Below are positions 7,884-15,156 of a stretch of 17,093 nucleotides of DNA, in pieces. The position numbers and the translations under genes were made by a program. This DNA is from JAJYTL01 sp046705265 (GTDB lineage: Bacteria; Pseudomonadota; Alphaproteobacteria; Ferrovibrionales; Ferrovibrionaceae), in the NCBI GenBank assembly GCA_046705265.1, contig JBJKQL010000025.1, forward strand, positions 1 to 17,093, written 5' to 3'. Position 1 is the stretch's first letter. The number at the start of each line of letters is the position of its first letter. The notes below the pieces were generated by a model. That model was not told where the DNA came from, did no database searches, and saw only the letters and a program-made list of their open reading frames with translations.

Positions 7884-9796
7884 CAGAACGCCTGCCCCAA
7901 GCCGATATAAATTTCGAAGGCGTCGCCGCCCGGCGGCCGATTTACCGGTACCCCAACGTCAAGCCGGATCGGGCCGATTGGCGTGTAGTAGCGTAAGCCC
8001 GCGCCGGTCCCAATCCTAAGCGTGCCGAGAAAAGGTTCGTTCCTTGCACTCACTTGGCCTGCATCGACAAAGGCGGCAGCGCCGAAATTGCCGAACAGCC
8101 GTTGCCGAATTTCGATTGTTCCGGTGTCAATCGCGGTTCCGCCGATCGGCGTACCGTCGGCGAACAGAGGCCCGATCGATTGGTACTTGAAACCCCGCAC
8201 TGTCGCACTGCCGCCGGCGTAAAATCGTTGGTCCGGCGGCAGCTGGAATTGCGTCGCCCCGATGACGTCGCCGATCAGGCCGCGGAAGGCGATGACGCTA
8301 TAGGCCGACCGTTCGTGTAAGAACCGACTGGCATCGAGATAAGTGGATGCGGACGCCTGCAGGATCGCGAAGGCAGAATTATGTGGGCCGAAAGATTCGG
8401 TCGGCGTCGCGAGCAGGCTCGCTCGGATGCCGTGCGTCGGGTCTTGCAACGGATCGGTGCGTCCGGTGCTGTCGTAGTCCAGCGCCAGCGGCAACGCGAG
8501 GAGCGTATAGCCCCGATTGATGCCCTCTTGGCGAATCTGCTCCCACGTACTCGAAAGCCCGAGACTGCCGGTCCAGAGCCGCCACAACGGGCGGTGCAAG
8601 AATCCGCTCGCGATAATGGCCTTTTGATCATAGGCGATGAGGTTCTGCTTGAGGATGCCGAGATCGAATTCCAGCGACTGGCCACGGGACAGGAAATCCG
8701 GCTTCACGAACTGCGCGGCAAAGTCGTAGCCAAGACCCGTGGTGGCCGTGCCGCCGATGTCGCTTCCGGCGACCGAGAGGTTCAGTTGTTCGGCATTGCC
8801 GAACAGGTTGCGATTAGACCAAGTCGTTTTAACGCTGCCGCCAAGATCGCTCGAATAGGCGCCGGTAAAGGCGACAACATGTCTCGGTCGCTCACGAAAG
8901 GTAAAAATTATCGGGATGCGGCCGTCGGCTGCGATTTCGTGACCGGCTTCCACGCCAACGCTGGAAAAGACCGGAAGGCTCGCGAGGTCGCGCCTGGCGG
9001 CCTCGATCTTCGACGGTTGATAAAGTTCCCCCGCGTGCAGACGCATATGCCGCCGGACGAAACTTTCGTTGACCCTCTTCAGTCCTTGGAAGCGGATGGG
9101 GCCGATCTCGGCGCGCCGCCCCAGCTTCACCTTAAAGGTGACGTCAAGCAAATCCGCCTTGAGGTGTAGCTGCGCGACCGGTGGTTCCACCTTGGCGAGG
9201 GCGTAGCCGTCCGCCTGTAGCGCGCTGAGAAGCTTGGTGCCGGCGGCAAGCACGTTCGACGCAACGGCGGGTTGACCTGAGTGCAGATCAAGCTTGGCGC
9301 GGACGCCCGGCGGCAACTCGCCTTTGATCGTCACCGTGCCGATATGGAAGCGGCGGCCGGGAATCACGATGACCTTGGCTAGCACCGAAACCCCTTTCGG
9401 CACGGCGTGCAGCCGATCGGCGAGAGTGGTGTCGGTGATTGATCGCCCATCGATCGCGATTTTCACCTTGCCGTCGTAATAGCCAAAGCTCCGCAGCACG
9501 GTTTTGAGGCGACCGACGTCGGTACGGGCGCGGAGAACGAGCGCAAATGGACCAACTGGCACTTTGCCGCGAAGTGCCACGAGCTGAGAGGCTTGTTTCA
9601 ATGCGGCATTGAGCGCAGGGTCCCCCGCCGTCGTCATTTCGACCTTATAAGGTTGCGGATCGGCAGCGTGAGCGGCCGCGATGCCGGTGAGGCTGAGGCC
9701 AGCGACGATATACATGTAGGCGGCGAAACGCAGAAGTCTTCTATGTCTGTCGCGTCGAACGCGCATGAGTAAACGGTCGATCAGCCACCGAGCCAT
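7883..9796 (-). CDS. tamA: TamA, Omp85-family outer-membrane assembly protein
   Basis: This is a BamA/TamA-family protein of 637 residues from the ATG at 9796. The frame extends four codons to a TTG at 9808, and an internal ATG at 9766 is an equally plausible start; none has a clear Shine-Dalgarno. The N-terminus is a signal peptide: Arg-rich n-region RRDRHRR, hydrophobic stretch, and AAHA-AD cleavage. About 210 residues of POTRA repeats follow, then a 16-strand-type barrel containing GGSATVRGFKYQ, which carries the Omp85 loop-6 (V)RGF motif. The protein ends in an aromatic residue (GLGQAF), as outer-membrane barrels do. It partners with TamB encoded directly downstream. The 200-odd bases upstream should hold its promoter, but I see no convincing -35/-10 pair. 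Confidence 0.95.
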   Translation of the reverse strand: MARWLIDRLLMRVRRDRHRRLLRFAAYMYIVAGLSLTGIAAAHAADPQPYKVEMTTAGDPALNAALKQASQLVALRGKVPVGPFALVLRARTDVGRLKTVLRSFGYYDGKVKIAIDGRSITDTTLADRLHAVPKGVSVLAKVIVIPGRRFHIGTVTIKGELPPGVRAKLDLHSGQPAVASNVLAAGTKLLSALQADGYALAKVEPPVAQLHLKADLLDVTFKVKLGRRAEIGPIRFQGLKRVNESFVRRHMRLHAGELYQPSKIEAARRDLASLPVFSSVGVEAGHEIAADGRIPIIFTFRERPRHVVAFTGAYSSDLGGSVKTTWSNRNLFGNAEQLNLSVAGSDIGGTATTGLGYDFAAQFVKPDFLSRGQSLEFDLGILKQNLIAYDQKAIIASGFLHRPLWRLWTGSLGLSSTWEQIRQEGINRGYTLLALPLALDYDSTGRTDPLQDPTHGIRASLLATPTESFGPHNSAFAILQASASTYLDASRFLHERSAYSVIAFRGLIGDVIGATQFQLPPDQRFYAGGSATVRGFKYQSIGPLFADGTPIGGTAIDTGTIEIRQRLFGNFGAAAFVDAGQVSARNEPFLGTLRIGTGAGLRYYTPIGPIRLDVGVPVNRPPGGDAFEIYIGLGQAF

Positions 9797-10018
9797 GATC
9801 GTTTTCAATAATCAGACGTGCGGTGCCGGTTGTCTGACACGGGATGGACCTGTCTCGTCGTTACCTTGTTGGTTGACGGCAACCCGTGGTGCCGTATATG
9901 GGCTATGTCAGTCTCAAGCCAGAAAAAAGATATCAGGGTTTTCCTCCCAAGGGCAAAGGACGTTGCTGGTCGTCGCGTTCGGCAAGGGACGTCGGGGCCT
10001 TGCATCGTGCAGTTTGGG

Positions 10019-11026
10019 TCATAGGTCAAAACTTGTCCTTGCCGCAGTTCGCATCGCGAAGCGGCCGCGGTAGTCAGCGGGCGGCGTTCCGAACCGGCGC
10101 TGGAAAGCACGCCGCAATACTTGGTCGTTGGCGAACCCCGCCATGGCGGCGATCTCTTTGATCGAAAGCGCTGTTTCCTCAAGATTACGACGGACGGCCT
10201 CCAGTCGCATTTCCATGACCGCCCGGGCGGGCGTGCGTCCGGTTTGGGCACGGTAGAAGCGGGCGAAGGAACGGCCGCTCATACGGCTTCGAGCCGCCAA
10301 TTTTTCGACCCGCAAATCGCCGGCGAGATGTTCAGCGATCCAGGCGTGTAGCTCAGCAAGAGAGTCGTCCGATGCCGTTTGCATACCAAGAGGAACGCTG
10401 AATTGCGCTTGGCCGCCTGGACGTTTGAGAAAAACAACCAAATGGCGCGCCACGTCCATGGCGAACCGATGACCGAGATCCCCCTCGACCAGGGCGAGGG
10501 CGAGGTCGATTCCGGCAGTGATCCCTGCCGAGGTCCAAACCGGCCCGTCCTGGATATAAATCGGTTCCGCTGAAACGCGCACCTCGGGATAACGCTTCTG
10601 CAGGAGGTCGCAGGATTTCCAGTGGGTCGTGGCCTTTCGGTTATCCAGCAGGCCGGATTCAGCGAGAAGAAAGGCGCCGGTGCAGACCGAGCAAACGCGG
10701 CGAATGGTGGATGCCCGGCGCCGAAGCCAGGCGATCAATCTCTGGTCCTTGACGGCACAGGGAATCCCCCGTCCGCCGGCGACGATCAGCGTGTCGAGCA
10801 TGCCGCGGCCGGCCGTGGTCAAGTGCTGAGTCGTGATCGCAAGGCCGGAAGAAGTCCGGATCAGGCCGCCGGCGCGTGATGCGACGGTGATGCTATAGGG
10901 TGCGGAATTCGCGACCGAAGTCGCCATGAGGTCATTTGCGGTTGCAAAGACCTGGAGCGGGCCCGCAACGTCGAGAAGTTGCGCCTCGTCAAACGCGAGC
11001 ACGACAACGGTGCGTTGCGTTTTCAT
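10019..11026 (-). CDS. GlxA-family AraC-type regulator with N-terminal DJ-1/PfpI domain
   Basis: The 335-residue regulator has a DJ-1/PfpI (glutamine amidotransferase-like) domain at about residues 1-200. An AraC/XylS double helix-turn-helix follows at about 225-322 (VEKLAARSRMSGRSFARFY, then IKEIAAMAGFANDQVLRRAF and a PADYR close). The sensor domain keeps D19 and the nucleophile-elbow pair C115-T116 in SVCTGAF, at places equivalent to those of isonitrile hydratase. The frame extends to an ATG at 11050, but AAGGGAGAG at 11044-11036 lies nine bases before the ATG at 11026, so that start is preferred. It is transcribed away from the DJ-1 enzyme gene, which it probably controls through the shared 139-base intergenic region. 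The ligand is unknown; an isonitrile or a related compound is the contextual guess. Confidence 0.9.
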   Translation of the reverse strand: MKTQRTVVVLAFDEAQLLDVAGPLQVFATANDLMATSVANSAPYSITVASRAGGLIRTSSGLAITTQHLTTAGRGMLDTLIVAGGRGIPCAVKDQRLIAWLRRRASTIRRVCSVCTGAFLLAESGLLDNRKATTHWKSCDLLQKRYPEVRVSAEPIYIQDGPVWTSAGITAGIDLALALVEGDLGHRFAMDVARHLVVFLKRPGGQAQFSVPLGMQTASDDSLAELHAWIAEHLAGDLRVEKLAARSRMSGRSFARFYRAQTGRTPARAVMEMRLEAVRRNLEETALSIKEIAAMAGFANDQVLRRAFQRRFGTPPADYRGRFAMRTAARTSFDL

Positions 11027-11071
11027 CCCTAACATCTCTCCCTTCCGCATTGAGGCACGCCTTCGACGGAT

Positions 11072-11108
11072 TTGGCAGGAAATGACCGCTCAATGTCCTT
11101 TCTGCCAA
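11072..11108. promoter_or_regulatory. Candidate operator between the regulator and the isonitrile hydratase-like gene
   Basis: TTGGCAG (11072-11078) and CTGCCAA (11102-11108) form a perfect 7-base inverted pair 23 bases apart. The similarity extends inward: both arms read TTGGCAG followed by an A-rich stretch and a GAC, on opposite strands. A direct AATGACC/AATGTCC pair (11081, 11092) with an 11-base period lies inside. The right arm overlaps the -35 region of a possible promoter whose -10 is TATCAT at 11122-11127. That arrangement suits an AraC-type activator of the plus-strand gene. Binding is inferred. Confidence 0.45.
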
Positions 11109-11165
11109 CGGTCTCCGGTCATATCATTCTTTGCTCATTCGCACAACGCAGGGAAGGGAAGGCCG

Positions 11166-11864
11166 ATGACGACGCAAATCGGGATGCTGTTATTTACCGA
11201 CGTGACGCAGCTCGACTTTACCGGTCCTTACGAAGTCTTTGCCCGTCTGCCGGATGCCAAGGTTCACACCGTAAGCAAGGACCTGAGGCCGGTTCGCACC
11301 GAACGCGGGCTCGTCCTGACGCCGACGGCGAGCTACGAAAGCGCACCGCCGCTCGATGTGGTCGTAGTGCCGGGCGGTCCGGGTCAACAATCCCTGATGA
11401 CGGACGAGGCGGCCCTCACCTTCCTCCGTCGGCAGGCGGAAAACGCAAGCTACGTCACCTCGGTTTGCACCGGAGCGCTCGTTCTTGGTGCTGCGGGCCT
11501 GCTGGTCGGCTACCGCGCGACGACACACTGGCTGAGCTTGCCGCTTCTCACCCTCCTCGGAGCGACGCCCGTGGATGCCAGAGTGGTCGTCGATCGCAAT
11601 CGAATTACCGGCGGCGGCGTGACAGCCGGGATCGATTTCGGCCTAAGGATTGCGGCAGTGTTGCGCGGCGAAGAAGTTGCACAGAGCATTCAATTGCAAA
11701 TCGAATATAATCCTGAGCCACCGTTTCGGGCTGGCCATCCTGCGACTGCGCCAGCGAGTGTGGTCGAGGAACTGCGGCGAAAAGGCGAGCCTTTGCTGCG
11801 CGACCGGCGGGCGCTCTGCGAGCGAATCGGGCGTAGCTTTGGTCTCACGGCTGCGGCAAAATAG
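11166..11864 (+). CDS. inhA: Isonitrile hydratase-like DJ-1/PfpI family protein
   Basis: The 232-residue protein starts at an ATG preceded by AGGGAAGGG (about 11150-11158); in-frame codons further upstream overlap the intergenic control region. The fold is DJ-1/PfpI, with VVVVPGG, a nucleophile elbow SVCTGAL and the ATTHW motif. By this numbering the acid is D17 and the nucleophile pair is C101-T102. These are the positions described for the catalytic Asp17, Cys101 and Thr102 of Pseudomonas putida isonitrile hydratase (InhA), which converts isonitriles to N-substituted formamides. The tail PPFRAGHPATAP also fits that subfamily. It is cytosolic. It is divergent from a GlxA-type regulator, a common pairing for this enzyme. 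Other DJ-1 chemistries remain possible without assay. Confidence 0.85.
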   Translation: MTTQIGMLLFTDVTQLDFTGPYEVFARLPDAKVHTVSKDLRPVRTERGLVLTPTASYESAPPLDVVVVPGGPGQQSLMTDEAALTFLRRQAENASYVTSVCTGALVLGAAGLLVGYRATTHWLSLPLLTLLGATPVDARVVVDRNRITGGGVTAGIDFGLRIAAVLRGEEVAQSIQLQIEYNPEPPFRAGHPATAPASVVEELRRKGEPLLRDRRALCERIGRSFGLTAAAK

Positions 11865-11868
11865 CACA

Positions 11869-11891
11869 GTCTTGCGCGCTCCGCGCAAGAC
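11869..11891 (+). terminator. Perfect hairpin just after the DJ-1 gene
   Basis: A 10-base stem, GTCTTGCGCG paired with CGCGCAAGAC around a 3-base CTC loop, begins five bases after the stop at 11864. No T-run follows, so if it terminates transcription it is of the atypical, tract-less kind. It may instead protect the 3' end of the mRNA. Confidence 0.45.
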
Positions 11892-12243
11892 ATGAAGGCG
11901 CTACTTGTGGCAATCTCGGGTCTCAGAGGGCTGTGTCGGGGTTGTTGGCGCCGTCCTGATGGGGCGGGCTAGGCGGTGCATGGCTTCATCGGAGCGGGTA
12001 TTGTCTGTCCGGGCTAATTGCCATGCCAGATGCGCTTCACCGTTACACTTGTAAACAGCCTCATGGCGCGGCTCTTTATTATGGCAATCGTAGCGGCGAT
12101 GATGGGGCTGTTTATTCCGGCGATCTGACGGACGAAGGCCCCCTCGTGGAATAGCCTTCACGTCGCCGTTTGGAATAATTCGCGTCCCCACGGCTTTATC
12201 GCGAATAATCGCGCGATCGTCTTCGCGGCCAAAAGGTGGGATG
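11892..12243. other. Intergenic stretch without a convincing gene
   Basis: No recognisable gene lies between the hairpin and the end of rpoH. A 96-codon minus-strand frame (12191-11901) lacks a Shine-Dalgarno and is rich in R, H, T and N like random sequence. On the plus strand an ATG at 12030 opens 32 codons ending at 12128, whose second half is hydrophobic (ARLFIMAIVAAMMGLFIPAI). It could be a tiny membrane peptide but has no ribosome site. A 6-base ATCGCG/CGCGAT inverted pair at 12198-12217 sits just past the rpoH stop and could be a weak 3' hairpin. Confidence 0.4.
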
Positions 12244-13125
12244 TTACTCCACCAGGCCTTTTTCTTTCGCCGCTGTCTTCATTGATTTTTGCAGCTTCTC
12301 GAAGGCCCGGACCTCGATCTGGCGCACACGCTCGCGGCTGATGCCATAGTGCTGGCTCAAGTCCTCGAGCGTCGCTGGCTCGTCCTTGAGCCGCCGTTCG
12401 GTGAGGATGTGGCGTTCGCGCTCGTTGAGATCGCTCATCGCGGCGGCAAGCAGCTCGCGCCGGTTATCCATGTCTTCCGATTCCGCAAGCACGACTTCCT
12501 GGTCGGCATTCTCGTCAACCAACCAATCCTGCCACTCGCCTTCACCTTCATTCCGGAGCGGCGCATTCAGAGAATGATCGCCGTAGGTCAGCCGGCGGTT
12601 CATACTGATGACGTCGCTCTCAGGCACCTGAAGATCGTGCGCGATCTTCTTCACGTGCTCGGGCGAGAGTTCGCCTTCCTCGATGGCGGCGATCTGGCCC
12701 TTGACGCGGCGAAGGTTGAAGAAGAGCTTTTTTTGCGCTGCCGTCGTGCCGATCTTCACTAGTGACCAGGACCGTAAGATATATTCCTGGATCGAGGCCC
12801 GGATCCACCACATGGCGTAAGTGGCGAGGCGAAAGCCACGGTCGGGATCGAAGCGTTTCACCGCCTGCATCATGCCGATATTGCCTTCGGAGATCAGCTC
12901 CGCGACTGGCAGGCCATAACCGCGATAGCCCATGGCGATTTTCGCGACAAGCCGAAGATGGCTTGTAACCAGCCGATGAGCAGCTTCGGTGTCACCGTGC
13001 TCGCGCCAGCGCTTCGCCAGCATGAACTCTTCGTCCGCGGCCAGGAGCGGGAATTTGCGAATTTCCTGGAGATAGCGGCTGAGGCCGCCTTCGGGGGTGA
13101 GCGTGGGAATCAGTTCCTTGGCCAT
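12244..13125 (-). CDS. rpoH: RNA polymerase sigma-32 factor RpoH
   Basis: The 293-residue sigma factor has region 2 with LRLVAKIAMGYRGYGLPVAE, GNIGMMQAVKRFDPDRGFRL and ATYAMWWIRASIQEYI. The diagnostic RpoH box is QKKLFFNLRR at residues 131-140. The region 4 helix-turn-helix is LEDLSQHYGISRERVRQIE near the C-terminus. It directs core RNA polymerase to heat-shock promoters. GGGAG on the minus strand (13137-13133) lies seven bases before the ATG at 13125, settling the start. It is downstream of rluD on the same strand but has its own upstream region of 253 bases. Alphaproteobacteria often carry more than one rpoH; only one is visible here. Confidence 0.98.
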   Translation of the reverse strand: MAKELIPTLTPEGGLSRYLQEIRKFPLLAADEEFMLAKRWREHGDTEAAHRLVTSHLRLVAKIAMGYRGYGLPVAELISEGNIGMMQAVKRFDPDRGFRLATYAMWWIRASIQEYILRSWSLVKIGTTAAQKKLFFNLRRVKGQIAAIEEGELSPEHVKKIAHDLQVPESDVISMNRRLTYGDHSLNAPLRNEGEGEWQDWLVDENADQEVVLAESEDMDNRRELLAAAMSDLNERERHILTERRLKDEPATLEDLSQHYGISRERVRQIEVRAFEKLQKSMKTAAKEKGLVE

Positions 13126-13264
13126 ACCATTACTCCCGGGTCATAGGGGGCACGTTGGAGCAAGCGCCTTTTGGTAAGCTGGATACAACAAACAAATCCG
13201 GCGCCATTTCACCTTTTGACAAAGTGCTGATGTGCCGGCCACCCCTCCCGAGCTGACAGAATTC

Positions 13265-13292
13265 ATTATAGCTACACCGGTTGAAAAATCAA
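13265..13292 (-). promoter_or_regulatory. Candidate sigma-70 promoter of rpoH
   Basis: On the minus strand TTGATT (13292-13287), a 16-base spacer and a perfect TATAAT (13270-13265) form a good housekeeping promoter. The transcript would carry a leader of about 130 bases before the rpoH ATG. A small ATTGAG/CTCAAT inverted pair (13320-13335, 4-base loop) lies about 30 bases upstream of the -35 element and could be a regulator site. I found no sigma-E-type promoter. Confidence 0.5.
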
Positions 13293-13378
13293 AAAATAGG
13301 AAGGAAAAACATTGGCGGCATTGAGATAACTCAATAACGCAGACCGCAAAACTGTCACCTTATTTCCATTAGCTCAAT

Positions 13379-14377
13379 CTACTCCACCTCCAAGGCTGAA
13401 ATAAGGCGGGAAAACTTCTGAGGCAGGGGGCTTTCAAAGCGCAGAAGTTCTCCGGTGACTGGATGTTCAAATCCGAGTTTCGCGGCATGCAGCGCCTGTC
13501 GGCCAAATCCCTGAACTAATTCACGCAGGGGAGCTGAAAGCTGCCGGCTTCGGCTTCGTCCGTAAAGCGGATCGGCGACGATCGGATGGCCGATATGACT
13601 GAGATGTACCCGCACCTGATGGGTCCGGCCGGTTTCAAGGCGGCAGGTCACGAGGCTTGCCATGGTGCCCAGATATTTCAGGCGCCGATAATGGGTAGCA
13701 GCCGTCTTGCCGCCCTTGGTCGTGACCGTCATTTTCTTGCGCTGGCGCGGGTCGCGGCCGATCGCGCCGCGGATTTCGCCTTCGGCAGCGATGCGTCCCC
13801 ACACCGCAGCGATGTAACGACGTTCGATTGTGTGCAGGGCGAAGGCTTTGGCGAGGCGCTCGTGGGCGACATCGGTCTTGGCCGCGACCATGAGGCCGGA
13901 GGTGTCCTTGTCGAGGCGGTGGACAATACCGGGACGTTTCACGCCGCCGATGCCGGACAGTGTATCGCCGCAATGAGCGAGGAGGGCGTTGACCAACGTA
14001 TGTTCATAATTGCCCGGTGCCGGATGCACCACAAGCCCGGCAGGTTTATCCACAACAATAAGGTGCGCGTCCTCGTAAATCACCATGAGGGGGATTGCCT
14101 CGGCCTTTGGCACGGGTTCGGTCACAGGCGGAATTTCGAGTGCATATGCGGAACCCGGTTTGACCCGGTGCGAGGGCTCGGTTATGGTCGCGCCGCCGCT
14201 CTTGACCAAGCCCGCTTCGATCAGGGCCTTGAGCCGCGAGCGGCTCAAGGCAGTGGGGGGCAAGCCGTTGTCCCCTGTCGCGTTGCGGCTCAAAGCTTGT
14301 GCGAGGAAGCGGTCCAGCCTTTCGCCCTTGTCGGCGTCGCCGGCGGTGATGCGAAACAGCGTTCCGGGTGGTGTCAT
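13379..14377 (-). CDS. rluD: 23S rRNA pseudouridine synthase, RluA/RluD family
   Basis: The 332-residue enzyme has an N-terminal S4 RNA-binding domain (about residues 18-82, GERLDRFLAQAL and SRSRLKALIEAGLV). A catalytic domain follows, with the family motif GIVHRLDKDTSGL, in which D156 is the nucleophilic aspartate. Further family landmarks are KPAGLVVHP and the RTHQVRVHL block. RluD-type enzymes isomerise uridines in helix 69 of 23S rRNA. The frame stays open to 14530, but the 51 extra residues are unlike the family and antisense to the neighbour. The chosen ATG gives a normal length and sits back-to-back with the divergent gene's ATG. Close RluA-family relatives with other sites cannot be excluded. 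Confidence 0.93.
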   Translation of the reverse strand: MTPPGTLFRITAGDADKGERLDRFLAQALSRNATGDNGLPPTALSRSRLKALIEAGLVKSGGATITEPSHRVKPGSAYALEIPPVTEPVPKAEAIPLMVIYEDAHLIVVDKPAGLVVHPAPGNYEHTLVNALLAHCGDTLSGIGGVKRPGIVHRLDKDTSGLMVAAKTDVAHERLAKAFALHTIERRYIAAVWGRIAAEGEIRGAIGRDPRQRKKMTVTTKGGKTAATHYRRLKYLGTMASLVTCRLETGRTHQVRVHLSHIGHPIVADPLYGRSRSRQLSAPLRELVQGFGRQALHAAKLGFEHPVTGELLRFESPLPQKFSRLISALEVE

Positions 14378-14708
14378 GGCGGATGATCCGCAACCGAACA
14401 TACGCCTGTTGAAGGGCGTCGTCATTGGTCTTGGGGCGCTGATTCTGGTCGCGCTGGGGGTCGTCGTCGTGACCATCGCAAGCCGTCTCGAAAGCCGCAA
14501 GGCGATAGTGGCCGCGGTGGCAGGCACCAACTATGGCGTGAAAGACGTCGATGTCCCGGCAGGGGCCCGGATTGTCAGCGTCCGGGTTGTCGGTCCGCGT
14601 CTTCTTTTCGACATTTCCGGCCCGGGGCCGAAACGGGCGCTCATGGTCTACGATCTCAGCACCGGGCGGCGGCTCGGCGTGATTGAATGGACGACGCCGG
14701 GCGAATAG
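14376..14708 (+). CDS. DUF6476-like small membrane protein
   Basis: The 110-residue protein has a short charged N-terminus (MADDPQPNIRLLK), one transmembrane helix at about residues 12-36 (GVVIGLGALILVALGVVVVT), and a small soluble C-terminal domain of beta strands ending VYDLSTGRRLGVIEWTTPGE. This matches the alphaproteobacterial DUF6476 type that commonly accompanies rluD. Its role is unknown; the likely location is the inner membrane with the C-terminal part in the periplasm. GGGTGG upstream can act as the ribosome site. Its ATG overlaps the rluD ATG on the other strand by two bases, so its promoter must lie inside rluD. The next gene follows after nine bases, which indicates an operon. 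Confidence 0.8.
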   Translation: MADDPQPNIRLLKGVVIGLGALILVALGVVVVTIASRLESRKAIVAAVAGTNYGVKDVDVPAGARIVSVRVVGPRLLFDISGPGPKRALMVYDLSTGRRLGVIEWTTPGE

Positions 14709-14717
14709 GTCCGCTCC

Positions 14718-15146
14718 ATGATGGTGGTGGCAGGTTCCGATCTAAAACGTCTACTCGACGCGGCGGAAGACATCTATCCAAACGAGGCCTGTGCGCTTCT
14801 GGTTGGCCGTCGTTACCCGGGCCTGTCCGTCCACGTCACTCGGGTCGAGATCAGCCGTAACGTCGCCGATAATCCCGCGCGTCGCTTCGAGGTTGATCCC
14901 GGCCTCCGCATTGGTCTTGAGCGTGAGCTTCGTGGCGGCTCCTTGCAAGTGATCGGCGTCTGGCATTCCCATCCTGATGGTTTGCCCGAGCCCTCGGCGA
15001 CGGATCGGGAAAGTGTCCTTGAGCCTCATCTGTTCTGGCTCGTCACCGCCGTCGCGGCGGGTCAGGCGGCGCAGACCGGCGTCTATTATCTAAGCGACTG
15101 GACGGATGCCTTTTGCCCGCTGCCGCTCGTGATCGTCGCGTCGTAG
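14718..15146 (+). CDS. JAMM/MPN+ metallopeptidase, M67 family (Mov34/MPN/PAD-1)
   Basis: The 142-residue single-domain protein has a complete JAMM zinc centre: E23 in NEACALLVG, H83 and H85 in VWHSHPDG, and S93 and D96 in PSATD. That makes it a likely active isopeptidase-type metalloprotease of the bacterial Mec/M67 kind. Known bacterial relatives trim C-terminal extensions from ubiquitin-like sulfur carriers, for example in cysteine or cofactor synthesis. No sulfur carrier or E1-like gene is in this window, so the substrate is open. A second ATG follows at once (14721), and either could be the start. Spacing of nine bases to the gene before and ten to the gene after points to one operon. Confidence 0.88.
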   Translation: MMVVAGSDLKRLLDAAEDIYPNEACALLVGRRYPGLSVHVTRVEISRNVADNPARRFEVDPGLRIGLERELRGGSLQVIGVWHSHPDGLPEPSATDRESVLEPHLFWLVTAVAAGQAAQTGVYYLSDWTDAFCPLPLVIVAS

Positions 15147-15156
15147 ACAAGGAACC

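Noticed and set aside
8381..9169. 262-codon plus-strand frame antisense to tamA
   Set aside because: tamA shows signal peptide, POTRA and barrel motifs in the opposite frame; this one shows no family features.
11901..12191. 96-codon minus-strand frame between the DJ-1 gene and rpoH
   Set aside because: No ribosome site, random-like composition, no recognised motif.
13586..14386. 266-codon plus-strand frame
   Set aside because: Entirely antisense to rluD, whose motifs are unambiguous; composition is rich in H, G, D and R without domain structure.
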